Shown here one piece after another: positions 28,668 through 37,616 of a DNA stretch of 64,000 bases. Source of the DNA: Solirubrobacter phytolaccae (GTDB lineage Bacteria; Actinomycetota; Thermoleophilia; Solirubrobacterales; Solirubrobacteraceae); contig NZ_JAPDDP010000019.1 of the NCBI RefSeq assembly GCF_027587195.1, forward strand, positions 46,157-110,156. The letters are read 5' to 3'. The notes under the pieces are model-generated. The model saw nothing but the letters and a program-made list of their open reading frames with translations, did not search any database and was not told where the DNA came from. The translations under genes were made by a program, and so were the position numbers. The stretch's first letter is position 1; each line of letters starts with the position of its first letter.

Positions 28668-31309
28668 CCCGTGTTGCGCATCCCGGCCGCGATCCCGGTG
28701 ATCGTGGCCAGGAGCGGCGACCGCGCCTCCTCGCGCCCCGCCCGCAGGCGGCGCAGGAGCTCGACCTGGAGGTGCGAGAGCGGGTCGATCCACGGGTTGC
28801 GGTGCTCGAGCCGCGCCTGCAGCGCCGGCGTCGTGTCCAGCAGGCGCTCCTGTCCGGTGATCGCCAACACGCGCTCGACGACCTCCTCGTGCTCGGCCTT
28901 CAGGTCCTCCCAGAAGCGCCCCGCGATGTCCTCGTCGACGAGGGTCAGGTACCGCTCGGCGACGCCCAGGTCGGTCTTGAACAGCGCCATCTCCAGGGTC
29001 CCGATCAGCCCGGTGAAGAACGGCCAGTCGCGCCACATCTCGCGCTGCATCTCCAGGTTGCCGGAGCCGAGCGACGTGCCCGCGCCGTACCAGGACGGCA
29101 GCAGCAGGCGGTTCTGCATCCACGCGAACACCCACGGGATCGCGCGCAGCGACTCGACGGCGCTGGAGCCCTTCCGCGACGGCGGCCGCGAGCCGATGTT
29201 CAGCTGCGAGAGCTCCGCGATCGGCGCGACCTCGTTGAAGAAGCGGATGAACTCCGGGTCGTCGTAGACCAGCGCGCGGTAGCGCTGGCGCGAGGCGAGC
29301 GAGAGCCGCGTCATCTCCTCGCGCCACTCGTCCTTGATCGGCGGGTTCGGCAGCGCGCTCGCGAGCAGCACGGCCGACACCGTCTGCTCCAAGGACCGCT
29401 GGGCGAGCTCGGCGTCCGCGTACCGCGCCGCGATCGTCTCACCCTGCTCGGTGATGCGGATCCGGCCCTCGACCGTGCCTTCCGGCTGGGCGCGGATGGC
29501 GCGGTAGGTGCGCCCGCCGCCGCGTGAGGGCGAGCCGCCGCGGCCGTGGAAGAGCTCGAGCTGCAGGTCGATCGCCTTGGCCTGCGCCGCGAGCTGCTCC
29601 TGCGCGTTGTAGAGCGCCCAGGTGGAGGCCACATAGCCCGTGTCCTTGCCCGAGTCCGAGTAGCCGACCATCACGGTCTGGCGGTTGCCCTGGGTGCGCA
29701 GGTGCGTCAGGTACGGCTCGATCGCGTAGAGCGCGCCCATCGTCGCCGGCGCCTCCTCGAGCGCGACCCGCGTCTCGAACAGCGGCACCATCCGCACCGA
29801 GGTCGCCCCGGCGCGGATCGCGAGCCAGTGCGCCGCGAGCACGTCCGACGGCTGCTCGGTCATCGAGATCACGAACGCCGGGACGGTCTGCGGCCCGTAC
29901 GCCTCGGCGCTGAGCGCGACCGTGTCCAGCGTGCGCAGCAGCTCGCCGGCCTCGCCGCCCGGGTCGTGCTCGATCCCGCGCCGGCCGGAGGCGAGCGCCT
30001 CGGTCAGCAGCGCCACGCGGCGCGTCTCGTCGGCGGCGTCGGCGAAGCCGGGCAGCACCGCGCCCGTCGCCTGGCGCACGACGTCCGCGCCCTGGCGGAT
30101 GTCGATCCCGGCGAGGTGGAAGCCGAACACGTCGACCTGCCACAGCAGCTGGCGGATCGAGCCGGTGGCGACGTGGCGGGAGTTCACGTGCGCGAGCACC
30201 AGCTCCAGGTCGCGGCGCAGCGCCTGCGCGTCGGCGTAGCCGGGCTCACGGCCGCGTGGGTGCAGCGTGTTGCCGAGCCGGTGGTGGACGAACCCGAGCT
30301 TGGTGCGCAGCGGCTCCCATTCGCGGTGCGGGCGCCGGAGCACGAGCGCGCTCGGCAGCTCCTCCGCGTCCTGGGCGAGCGAGTCCTCGAGCTCCTGGGA
30401 GACCGGGACGCGCAGCGAGGAGTGGCTGAACATCTGCGCGAGCTTGTCCACGCGGGTGCGCAGGAGCGTCAGCGCGGTGGAGCGGTGCAGCGCGAGCGCG
30501 CTTGCGAGCGTGTCCGAGCCGACCTCGGGGTGCCCGTCCATGTCGCCGCCGGTCCACGAGCCGTACGACAGCACCGGCTGCACGAGCCGGACGTCGAGCT
30601 CGTGCTCGATCTCGTCCAGCACGGCCGGGATGGCGTCGAACAGCACGGCCTCGAAGAAGAAGAGGTTGCGGCGGACCTCGTCGTCGACGCGCGGGCGCAC
30701 GCGCCGCAGCTCGTCGGTCTGCCACCAGATCGTCAGGTCCTCGCGCAGCTCGGCCAGGAGCTGCCGGCGGCGGCTGTGGCCCGTGCGCGGGTCGTCGAGC
30801 TTGTCCAGCAGCAGCGCGACGTCCCACTGGTGGTCGAGCACGGAGCGCCGCGTCGCCTCCGTCGGGTGCGCGGTGAGCACGTGCTCGATCTGCAGCTGCG
30901 CCATCAGCGGGCTGATGTCGATCTTGCGGTCGCGCAGGATCTGTGCCGTCTCGGCGAGCGACTCGCGCTGGGTCTCGCCCGTCTGGTCGTACTGGCGCCG
31001 GCGGCGCGCGCGTTCGCGCTCCTCGGCGATGTTCGCGAGCTGCAGCTCGAGCGAGCAGGCGCGGATGATCGGTTCCACCGACTCGTCCGGCACGCCGCGC
31101 AGATAGGCGACGAGCCGCTCCGCCGCTCCCTGGTCGCCCGCACGCACCGCGGCGGCCGTCTTGAACAGCCACTGGAGGCGCGAGGCGAAGACGCGTCCCG
31201 CCTGCTCTTCGAGCACGCTGTTGAGCGCGTCCGAGAGGAGCGCCGTGTCCTGGGCAAGCCCATCCGTCGCCTGCGCGGGCGCAGGACTGGGCACATCAAG
31301 CCGCGTCAT
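28664..31309 (-). CDS. ppc: Phosphoenolpyruvate carboxylase
   Basis: An 881-residue enzyme converting phosphoenolpyruvate and bicarbonate to oxaloacetate, an anaplerotic step. Both family signatures are intact: the catalytic histidine motif VLTAHPTEATRRS (residues ~145-157) and the lysine motif VMVGYSDSGKDTGY. The glycine loop FHGRGGSPSRGGG and ITEQGETIAARYAD are also present, and the C-terminus ends in RNTG as in most PEPCs. It lies 13 nt downstream of cysN in the same direction, so it is probably the distal gene of the sulfur operon, an unusual linkage. It overlaps the hydrolase gene tail-to-tail by 4 nt. Confidence 0.97.
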   Translation of the reverse strand: MTRLDVPSPAPAQATDGLAQDTALLSDALNSVLEEQAGRVFASRLQWLFKTAAAVRAGDQGAAERLVAYLRGVPDESVEPIIRACSLELQLANIAEERERARRRRQYDQTGETQRESLAETAQILRDRKIDISPLMAQLQIEHVLTAHPTEATRRSVLDHQWDVALLLDKLDDPRTGHSRRRQLLAELREDLTIWWQTDELRRVRPRVDDEVRRNLFFFEAVLFDAIPAVLDEIEHELDVRLVQPVLSYGSWTGGDMDGHPEVGSDTLASALALHRSTALTLLRTRVDKLAQMFSHSSLRVPVSQELEDSLAQDAEELPSALVLRRPHREWEPLRTKLGFVHHRLGNTLHPRGREPGYADAQALRRDLELVLAHVNSRHVATGSIRQLLWQVDVFGFHLAGIDIRQGADVVRQATGAVLPGFADAADETRRVALLTEALASGRRGIEHDPGGEAGELLRTLDTVALSAEAYGPQTVPAFVISMTEQPSDVLAAHWLAIRAGATSVRMVPLFETRVALEEAPATMGALYAIEPYLTHLRTQGNRQTVMVGYSDSGKDTGYVASTWALYNAQEQLAAQAKAIDLQLELFHGRGGSPSRGGGRTYRAIRAQPEGTVEGRIRITEQGETIAARYADAELAQRSLEQTVSAVLLASALPNPPIKDEWREEMTRLSLASRQRYRALVYDDPEFIRFFNEVAPIAELSQLNIGSRPPSRKGSSAVESLRAIPWVFAWMQNRLLLPSWYGAGTSLGSGNLEMQREMWRDWPFFTGLIGTLEMALFKTDLGVAERYLTLVDEDIAGRFWEDLKAEHEEVVERVLAITGQERLLDTTPALQARLEHRNPWIDPLSHLQVELLRRLRAGREEARSPLLATITGIAAGMRNTG

Positions 31310-31322
31310 GTGGTCCGAAAGG

Positions 31323-32534
31323 CTACGAGACCATGCCCGCGGCGACTGTATCCAGGCTGGATTCGTCCACCAGGATGAACGCGCCGGTCGCGTGGCAGCG
31401 GGCGTATACATCGGCCGCGATCTCACCGCCAAGCCGAAGCTTTACGTGAGCGATGTCGTTCAGCCGTAGTTCTTCGGCTACCGGCCACTCGAGCGTCTCG
31501 AAGTCGATCCGGCCTTCGACGCTGTCGAGCTTGGCCGGAACCGAACGTGTCCCGTGCTTGAGCTGGAAGCGGTCTCCGGGGCGTGCCGGGCGGTCTCCGA
31601 GCCAGCAGAGGGTCGCGTTGAGCTCCCGTGTGGGGGTCGGCGCGTCCTCGACGGCGGCGATCAGCTCGCCGCGCGCGAGGTCCACCTCGTCCTCCAGGCG
31701 GACCGAGACGCTCAACGGCGCTTCGACCACTGCGGCCACGCCGTCCGCGTCTCGGACCTCGGCCACCCGGGTGCGCGTGCCGGAGGGCAGCACGACCACC
31801 TCGTCGCCCGCCTTCAGCGCGCCCGCGGCGAGCCGGCCCGCGGCCCAGCGCGCGCCGTTCTCGCCCCGCAGCACGAGCTGTACGGGCAACCGCGCGGCGT
31901 GCACGGCCCGCGGCTCGACCGGCACGGTCTCCAGGCGCTCCAGCAGCGGCTGCCCCTCGTACCAGGGCATGTTCGGCGAGCGCTCGACGACGTTGTCGCC
32001 CTTGAGCGCGCTGATCGGGATGAAGTCGGTCTCGCGCAGGCCGATCGCGGCCCCGAGCTCGATCACGTCGCGCACGATCTCGTCGAAGCGGCTCTCCGCG
32101 TAGTCGACGAGGTCCATCTTGTTGATGGCGACGATCACGTGCTCGACGTCCAGCAGCGCGGCGATCGCGGCGTGGCGGCGGCTCTGCTCGGTCAGCCCGG
32201 CGCGGGCGTCGACGAGCAGCAGCGCCAGGTCGGCGGTGGAGGCGCCCGTGACCATGTTGCGGGTGTACTGCGCGTGGCCGGGGCAGTCGGCGAGGATGAA
32301 GCGCCGGCGCGGCGTCGCGAACGAGCGGTAGGCGACGTCGATCGTGATGCCCTGCTCGCGCTCGGCCCGCAGGCCGTCGGTGAGCAGCGCGAGATCCAGC
32401 CCGTCGACCGAGCGCTCCTCGACGTGGGCGAGCTGGTCGGCGAGCACGGCCTTGGCGTCGTACAAGAGCCGCCCGATGAGCGTCGACTTGCCGTCGTCGA
32501 CGCTGCCGGCGGTGGCGAGGCGCAACAGGTCCAT
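31323..32534 (-). CDS. cysN: Sulfate adenylyltransferase subunit 1 (GTPase)
   Basis: A 403-residue EF-Tu-like GTPase that drives APS formation by CysD. GTPase motifs: G1 AGSVDDGKSTLIGRLL (residues ~9-24), G2 region REQGITIDVAYRSF, G3 DCPGHAQYTRNM, G4 NKMDLVDY. Two beta-barrel domains follow. At 403 residues it lacks a fused C-terminal APS kinase (CysC), and no cysC is in the cluster. That agrees with the downstream enzyme being an APS reductase rather than a PAPS reductase. It is separated from cysD by 2 nt. Confidence 0.95.
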   Translation of the reverse strand: MDLLRLATAGSVDDGKSTLIGRLLYDAKAVLADQLAHVEERSVDGLDLALLTDGLRAEREQGITIDVAYRSFATPRRRFILADCPGHAQYTRNMVTGASTADLALLLVDARAGLTEQSRRHAAIAALLDVEHVIVAINKMDLVDYAESRFDEIVRDVIELGAAIGLRETDFIPISALKGDNVVERSPNMPWYEGQPLLERLETVPVEPRAVHAARLPVQLVLRGENGARWAAGRLAAGALKAGDEVVVLPSGTRTRVAEVRDADGVAAVVEAPLSVSVRLEDEVDLARGELIAAVEDAPTPTRELNATLCWLGDRPARPGDRFQLKHGTRSVPAKLDSVEGRIDFETLEWPVAEELRLNDIAHVKLRLGGEIAADVYARCHATGAFILVDESSLDTVAAGMVS

Positions 32535-32536
32535 GA

Positions 32537-33454
32537 CTAGAAGTAGCCCTCGCGCTTGCGGTCTTCCATCGCCGCTTCCGTCGCGCGGTCGTCGGCGCGG
32601 GTCTCGCCGCGTTCGGTGATGTTGGTGGCCGCGATCTCGGCCACTACGTCCGGCAGCGTGACCGCCGTCGAGCGGACCGCGCCGGTGCAGCTCATGTCGC
32701 CGACCGTGCGGTAGCGGACGGAGGCGCTGAAGGGGTCCTCGCCGTCCATGAGCGAGATGAAGTCGCTCGTGGCGTAGAGCATCCCGTCGCGCTCGAACAC
32801 CTCGCGCTCGTGCGCCATGTAGATCGACGGCAGCTCGAGCTCCTCTTGCGCGATGTACTGCCAGACGTCGAGCTCGGTCCAGTTGGAGATCGGGAACGCG
32901 CGCAGGTTCTCGCCGGGGCGGACGCGCGCGTTGTAGAGATCCCACAGCTCGGGGCGCTGTCGGCGCGGGTCCCACTGGCCGAAGTCGTCGCGCAGGCTCA
33001 GCACGCGCTCCTTGGCGCGGGAACGCTCCTCGTCACGGCGGGCGCCGCCGAAGCACGCGTCCAGCCGGTGCTTCGCGATCGCGTCCAGCAGCGTCACGGT
33101 CTGGAGGCGGTTCCTCGACGCCCGCGGCCCGGTCTCCTCGCGCACACGGCCGGTGTCGATCGACTCCTGCACGGAGCCGACGAGCAGCTCCAGGCCGGCT
33201 TCCGCGACGAGCTTGTCGCGGAAGGCGATCACCTCGGGGAAGTTGTGGCCCGTGTCGATGTGCAGCAGCGGGAACGGCACGCGGTCCGGCGCGAAGGCCT
33301 TCTGCGCGAGCCGGACGAGCACGATCGAGTCCTTGCCGCCGCTGAACAGCAGCGCCGGCCGGTCTCGCTCGGCCGCCACCTCGCGGATGACGTGGATCGC
33401 CTCGGCCTCGAGCGCTCGCAGGTGCGAGAGGGCCGGCGTGGTGACGGCGGTCAT
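32537..33454 (-). CDS. cysD: Sulfate adenylyltransferase subunit 2
   Basis: A 305-residue PP-loop enzyme that makes adenosine 5'-phosphosulfate from ATP and sulfate together with CysN. The PP-loop is LLFSGGKDSIVLVRLA (residues ~34-49), then LLHIDTGHNFPEVI, a CFGGARRDEERSRAKER segment and a C-terminal SVRYRTVGDMSCTGAVRS typical of CysD. The C-terminus EDRKREGYF is the conserved family ending. The ATG overlaps the cysH stop (ATGA). Confidence 0.96.
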   Translation of the reverse strand: MTAVTTPALSHLRALEAEAIHVIREVAAERDRPALLFSGGKDSIVLVRLAQKAFAPDRVPFPLLHIDTGHNFPEVIAFRDKLVAEAGLELLVGSVQESIDTGRVREETGPRASRNRLQTVTLLDAIAKHRLDACFGGARRDEERSRAKERVLSLRDDFGQWDPRRQRPELWDLYNARVRPGENLRAFPISNWTELDVWQYIAQEELELPSIYMAHEREVFERDGMLYATSDFISLMDGEDPFSASVRYRTVGDMSCTGAVRSTAVTLPDVVAEIAATNITERGETRADDRATEAAMEDRKREGYF

Positions 33455-34038
33455 ACGTGCAGCCCGCACTCGGTCTTCGTGAGCCCGGCCCAGCGGCCCT
33501 CGCGACCGGTGCCCGGGTTCGTGCACGGCGCGCAGCCGATCGACGAGTAGCCCTGGTCGTGCAGCGGGTGGTACGGCAGGTCCCGCTCGAAGATGCGGTT
33601 CCACAGGTCCTTCTCGGTCCACTCGACGAGCGGGTTGTACTTCCAGAGCTGCCGCTTCTCGTCGAACTCGATCGGCTGCGCGTTGGCGCGCGTGGCCGAC
33701 TGCTCGCGGCGGATGCCGGTGACCCAGGCGTCCGCGCCGTCCAGCGCGCGCTCGAGCGCCGCGACCTTGCGGTCCCCGCAGCAGTGCGCCGGGCCGCTCC
33801 AGTCGCCGGTGGCGTCCTCGATCGCGATGTCCACGCCGAACCGCTCCTCGAACGCCCGCCAGGTCGCGAGCGTCTCCGGGAACAGCACGCCGGTGTCGAT
33901 CGTGACGATCCGCGCGTCCGGGGCGAGCTTGATCAGCTCGTCGACCAGGATCGACTCCTCCTTCTGGAAGGAGCACAGCATCACGAGGCGGTCGCCGTGA
34001 CGGTCCACGGCCTCCTTCAGGACCTCGGCGACGCTCAC
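33451..34038 (-). CDS. cysH: Assimilatory APS reductase (4Fe-4S, CysH family)
   Basis: A 195-residue PAPS/APS reductase-family enzyme. It carries the paired cysteine motifs diagnostic of the iron-sulfur APS-reducing branch: HCCGDRK in the middle and GCAPCTNPG near the C-terminus, then the catalytic cysteine in KTECGLHV. It reduces adenylyl sulfate to sulfite with thioredoxin. The N-terminus (MLCSFQKEESILVDEL) is the nucleotide-binding strand; at 195 residues it is shorter than the usual ~230 because residues before the first strand are trimmed. It starts at a GTG overlapping the sulfite reductase stop (GTGA) and is coupled to cysD by ATGA. Confidence 0.94.
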   Translation of the reverse strand: MSVAEVLKEAVDRHGDRLVMLCSFQKEESILVDELIKLAPDARIVTIDTGVLFPETLATWRAFEERFGVDIAIEDATGDWSGPAHCCGDRKVAALERALDGADAWVTGIRREQSATRANAQPIEFDEKRQLWKYNPLVEWTEKDLWNRIFERDLPYHPLHDQGYSSIGCAPCTNPGTGREGRWAGLTKTECGLHV

Positions 34039-35690
34039 GCCCGGACTCCCTCGGCGCGCGAGTCCGAGCCCTCCGGGCGAGAACTCGCAGCGACGCGAGC
34101 CGTCAGGCGAGCGTCGTCCTCTTCGACGGGGGCCAGCTCGTTCGTCCACCACTCCGGCTCGGTCCGGCCCGCGAAGTCGCGGAACGTCTCACCGTCGCCG
34201 TGATGGGTCTCGTAGAGGGTGAAGATCCGCAGCAGCGTGTCGTTGAGCTCCCAGTTCGGGACCTTCTTGATCACGACGTCGCCGAACTTCGGGTTCTCGC
34301 CCAGGCGGCCGCCGATGCGGATGTCCATGGCTTCGACGAACTCGCCGTCGACCTTCTTGAGCACGCCCTCGATGCCGACGTCGGCGATCTGGTGCTGCGC
34401 GCAGCTCGAGGAGCAGCCCGCGAAGTGCAGGCGGAAGTCCTCGCCGTGGCCGTTCGGGCGCACGTGCTCGTCCAGGAACTTGGAGATCTCCACCGCCCGG
34501 CTCTTCGTGTAGACCTTGGCCAAGCCGCAGAACTCCTTGCCCGTGCACGTCTGCAGGCCGCGCTGGAAGAGCGTCGGCGTGGGGGTGAGGTCGGCGATCA
34601 GCGGCTCGAGCAGCAGCGCGTCGACCTGCTCCGCCGGAATCCACGGCAGCAGCACGTTCTGCTGGTGGGTGAGGCGCAGCGCGTCGTCCTCGCGGGCGCC
34701 GTACTTGCGGGCGAGATCCGCGAGCTCCTGCAACTGGGAGGCGCGCAGACGCCCGACCGGCACGACCAGCCCGACCGTGCGGAAGGCGTCGTCGGCCTGG
34801 GGAAGAACGCCGATGTGGTCCTCGCCGGGGCCGGGAGGCTTCGGGACGCCGCGGCGGAGCGGGCGGCCGACGCGCTTCTCCAGCTCCTCGCGGAGGGCCT
34901 CCGGGCCGACGCGGTCGACGAGGAACTTCAGGCGGGCCTTGCCGCGCGCCTTCCGGTTCTCCTCGGCGTCGCGGAAGATCCCGGTCATGCCCTCGATGAC
35001 CTCGGGGGCCTCCTCGGGCGTCACGAAAACGTCCATCCAGCGGGCGAAGCGCGGCTGCGTGGAGAGGCCGCCGCCGACGCGCAGGTTGAAGCCGCGCGTG
35101 CCGTCCTCGGCGATCACGCCGGAGAGCGCGATGTCGTTGATGAGGCCGCGGGCGCAGTCCTCGGTGCACCCCGTGACCGAGATCTTGTACTTGCGCGGGA
35201 GGTTCGAGTAGAGCTTGTTGTCGAGGAAGTGCTCGTGGATGGCCTCGGCGGTCGCGTAGCCGTCGACGATCTCGTCGTGCGCGAGGCCCGCCAGCGTGCA
35301 GCCGACGACGTTGCGGGTGATGTCACCGCAGGCGCCGGAGGTCGTCATCCCGACGCGCTCGAGGCGCTCGAAGATGTCCGGGATGTTCTCCAGCCGGATC
35401 CAGTGGATCTGGAAGCACTGGCGCGTCGTGCAGTCGATGACGCCGCGGCCGAACTCCTCGGCGATGCCGGCCATCGTCTCGGCCTGAGCGAGGCTCAGCT
35501 TTCCCTGGACGACCTTGACGCGCATCATGAAATGCCCGTCGCCGGTGTTGTGCGCGTAGAGCCCGTACCACTTGAGCAGGCCGACGTGATCGGGGCTCAG
35601 GGTCTCCCACCCGTCGCGCGCGGCTCGGAGCAGTTCGGGCAGTACGTCGAGGCCGTCAGTCTCGGCCTTAATGCGTTCGATCTTGCTCAT
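34035..35690 (-). CDS. Ferredoxin-type sulfite/nitrite reductase (siroheme, 4Fe-4S)
   Basis: A 551-residue two-repeat siroheme reductase. The siroheme/iron-sulfur cysteines are at TCTGKEFCGLAK and FAGCSSSCAQHQIADVGIEG; N-terminal half-repeats include FMMRVKVVQGKL and SGACGDITRNVVGC. It lacks a flavoprotein module, so electrons come from ferredoxin. Because the gene heads an operon with cysH, cysD and cysN, sulfite reduction to sulfide is the likely reaction, although NirA-type nitrite reductases are close relatives. The ATG (35690) lies 11 nt from a TACCTT -10. Overlap with cysH by 4 nt couples translation. Confidence 0.92.
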   Translation of the reverse strand: MSKIERIKAETDGLDVLPELLRAARDGWETLSPDHVGLLKWYGLYAHNTGDGHFMMRVKVVQGKLSLAQAETMAGIAEEFGRGVIDCTTRQCFQIHWIRLENIPDIFERLERVGMTTSGACGDITRNVVGCTLAGLAHDEIVDGYATAEAIHEHFLDNKLYSNLPRKYKISVTGCTEDCARGLINDIALSGVIAEDGTRGFNLRVGGGLSTQPRFARWMDVFVTPEEAPEVIEGMTGIFRDAEENRKARGKARLKFLVDRVGPEALREELEKRVGRPLRRGVPKPPGPGEDHIGVLPQADDAFRTVGLVVPVGRLRASQLQELADLARKYGAREDDALRLTHQQNVLLPWIPAEQVDALLLEPLIADLTPTPTLFQRGLQTCTGKEFCGLAKVYTKSRAVEISKFLDEHVRPNGHGEDFRLHFAGCSSSCAQHQIADVGIEGVLKKVDGEFVEAMDIRIGGRLGENPKFGDVVIKKVPNWELNDTLLRIFTLYETHHGDGETFRDFAGRTEPEWWTNELAPVEEDDARLTARVAASSRPEGSDSRAEGVRA

Positions 35691-35701
35691 GGGGTCCCAC
35701 G

Positions 35702-35730
35702 AAGGTACCCGCCGATCGAGCAAATCACAA
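35702..35730 (-). promoter_or_regulatory. Promoter of the sulfur assimilation operon
   Basis: On the minus strand: TTGTGA (35730-35725), exactly 17 nt, TACCTT (35707-35702). The sulfite reductase ATG begins 11 nt after the -10, so the message should have little or no leader. The gap 35691-35929 is noticeably AT-richer than its surroundings and contains no gene. Confidence 0.55.
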
Positions 35731-35816
35731 GGAATCGGATCAGGATTAAGTTGATTGTTTCCCGATCGTCTTTGTCGAGTTTATATCAGGGATGACGGCG
35801 CCTCGTCCTTGAGGCT

Positions 35817-35844
35817 GATCCGCAGATCATCTTCTGAGCGGATC
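35817..35844 (+). repeat. 7-bp inverted repeat in the leader of the cupin gene
   Basis: GATCCGC (35817-35823) pairs with GCGGATC (35838-35844) across 14 nt. It lies about 90 nt before the cupin start. It could be an operator or an RNA hairpin; nothing else supports either. Confidence 0.35.
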
Positions 35845-35929
35845 GCGAATCGTCAGCGGGGCCGACGACACGCGGGTCCGGTTCCCGGAGGCTTGGACTC
35901 ACTCCCCAGCCTCCCCAAAGGAACCGACC

Positions 35930-36475
35930 ATGGCCCACGCCGGACAGACGCTTCAGAACCCCATCAGCGGCGAGCGCATCACCTTCCTCCAGACCGCCGC
36001 CGACACCGCGGGCGAGCTTTTGGAGTTCGAACTCGAGCTGGCCGCCGACGGCAAGGTCCCCGGCGCGCACGTGCACCCCGAGCAGGAGGAGCGCTTCCAC
36101 GTGCTCGAGGGCGTCATGCGTTTCCGGCTCGGGATGCGCCGGATCACGGCCGTGGCCGGCGAGACGGTCGTCGTGCCCGCCGGGCGCATGCACAAGTTCG
36201 CCAACGGCGGCGACGAGACGGCGCGCGTGCGCGTCGAGGTCGTCCCGGCGCTCGACATGGAGGACCTGCTGACGACCACCACCGAGCTCGCGCTCGAGGG
36301 CCACGTCCTGCGCTCGGGCATGCCGAAGCCGCTGCATCTGGCCCTGTTCGTCAGCCGGTTCCGGCGTGAGGTGCGCGCCCCGTTCCCGCCCGCCTGGATG
36401 GTCCGCGTGCTGATGGTGCCGCTGGCCGCGTTGGCGACGGCGCGCGGCCATCACGCCCGTTACGCGATGGCATAG
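35930..36475 (+). CDS. Cupin-domain protein
   Basis: A 181-residue protein with a single conserved double-stranded beta-helix. The first motif is GAHVHPEQEERFHVLEG (residues ~43-59), with metal-ligand His/His/Glu/His, and the second is VPAGRMHKFANGGDE. The C-terminal ~60 residues (RREVRAPFPPAWMVRVLMVPLAALA) are hydrophobic and may associate with the membrane. Many cupins of this type are small dioxygenases, isomerases or ligand-binding proteins; no substrate is evident. AAAGGA precedes the ATG by 8 nt. It is followed after 16 nt by a PAS-domain gene. Confidence 0.8.
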   Translation: MAHAGQTLQNPISGERITFLQTAADTAGELLEFELELAADGKVPGAHVHPEQEERFHVLEGVMRFRLGMRRITAVAGETVVVPAGRMHKFANGGDETARVRVEVVPALDMEDLLTTTTELALEGHVLRSGMPKPLHLALFVSRFRREVRAPFPPAWMVRVLMVPLAALATARGHHARYAMA

Positions 36476-36491
36476 GACACACTCTGGGCCG

Positions 36492-37520
36492 ATGGCGCTG
36501 ATCGCATCGGCCCGGGAACGCCCGTTCGGCGCTGACGAGCTCTTCATGTGGACCACGGACCCGGCCGGGCGTTTCGTCGCGGCCGACGCCGTCTTCGCGC
36601 GGCTGACCGGTTACGGCCGGGAGGCGATGGAGGGGCAGACGCACGCGTTCGTGCGCCATCCCGCGATGCCGGTCGCGCTGCTGCCGCCGCGGCCCGGCGC
36701 GATGTACGTCCGCTATCTCGCCGAGGACGGCGCGAGCTTCTGGGCGCTCGTGCTCACGGTCGCGGTGGGCGGCGGGTTCACGGGGGTCGGGTTCCTGCCG
36801 GCGGGCGCGACGTTCGACGCGGCGCGGGAACGGCTCCAGGCCGTGCGCGAGGCGGAGCTCGACGGGCAGCCCTTCGAGGTGCCCGACTTCCGCGCCGCGT
36901 TCGTGGAGGAAGCGGGCGCGCGGCCGGTCGAGCGGGACGCGGCGCTGACCGCGACCGCCCGGCGGCTCGCTCGGCTGGACGAGGCGTTCGCCGGCGCCGA
37001 GCGGACGCGGGCGTTCGTTGAGGAGCTGGCGGAGTCGATCCGCCTGTTCGCCCTGAACGCGATCCTCGCGGCGCACCGGCTGGCCGACTCGGCCGCGATC
37101 GGCGCGGTCGCCGGGCTGCTGCAGACCCGGTCGGACGCCGCCGTGCCCGACCTGCTCGCGTTCGGCGACCAGATCGAGCGGGTCGCGGTGGCGCACGCCG
37201 ACGCGCGGTTCGCGGTCGCGTCCGCGCAGCTGCTGGCCGCGCACCCGGACGCGGGGGAGGCGGCGGCCGTGGCGCGCGAGGCGGTCACCGCGACCGTGGC
37301 GGTGCTGGACACGGCGCTCGAGGACCTGACGGCCGCGGTGGCCACGATCGACAGCCACTTCAGGACGATCCGCTTCCTCGAGCTGCAGGGGCGGATCGAG
37401 GCGGCGCGCGCGACCGACACCGGGCACGTGCTGACGCTGTTCGAGGAGATCGGCCGCCAGGTGCGGCTCGCGGGCGCCGAGCTCGCCGCGTTCGGGACGC
37501 TGCGCGCCGGCGAAAGCTGA
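36492..37520 (+). CDS. Soluble PAS protein with degenerate chemoreceptor tip (paralog 1)
   Basis: A 342-residue protein. Residues ~10-105 are a PAS domain of Aer type (FMWTTDPAGRFVAADAVFARLTGY, VRHPAMPVALLP), but the 'VKNRxKxGxxYWV' half is eroded (YLAEDGASFWALVL). From ~170 there is a long helical region whose centre, FVEELAESIRLFALNAILAAHRL, is recognisably the chemoreceptor hairpin tip ([16 protein letters not shown]) in altered form; a second echo is FLELQGRIEAARATDTGH near residue 300. There are no membrane helices and no HAMP domain. Its downstream neighbour is a better-preserved paralog. Likely a cytoplasmic sensor that no longer couples to CheA in the standard way, or does so differently. 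Confidence 0.75.
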   Translation: MALIASARERPFGADELFMWTTDPAGRFVAADAVFARLTGYGREAMEGQTHAFVRHPAMPVALLPPRPGAMYVRYLAEDGASFWALVLTVAVGGGFTGVGFLPAGATFDAARERLQAVREAELDGQPFEVPDFRAAFVEEAGARPVERDAALTATARRLARLDEAFAGAERTRAFVEELAESIRLFALNAILAAHRLADSAAIGAVAGLLQTRSDAAVPDLLAFGDQIERVAVAHADARFAVASAQLLAAHPDAGEAAAVAREAVTATVAVLDTALEDLTAAVATIDSHFRTIRFLELQGRIEAARATDTGHVLTLFEEIGRQVRLAGAELAAFGTLRAGES

Positions 37521-37616
37521 CGAACCGCGCCGGCCGTAGCCGCATTGGCCCAAGACAGCGTCATCCGCCGCACACTGGTCTGCAGTCTCCGGCGGCGGTG
37601 CCGATCTCGGGGGTAG

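Noticed and set aside
29546..31378. A 610-codon open frame opposite ppc
   Set aside because: Long antisense frames are expected in a chromosome this GC-rich. The product is Arg/Leu/Glu/Val noise with no motifs, while the ppc strand has every PEP carboxylase signature.
35691..35929. Possible sulfur-related riboswitch (SAM-type) before the sulfite reductase gene
   Set aside because: The -10 lies 11 nt from the ATG, leaving no room for a leader, and I find no SAM-box core. The AT-rich stretch is better explained by promoters.
37611..37616. GGGTAG directly before the second PAS gene as a sigma-B promoter
   Set aside because: It touches the ATG with no space for a transcription start, so the Gs more likely serve as a ribosome binding site or are incidental.
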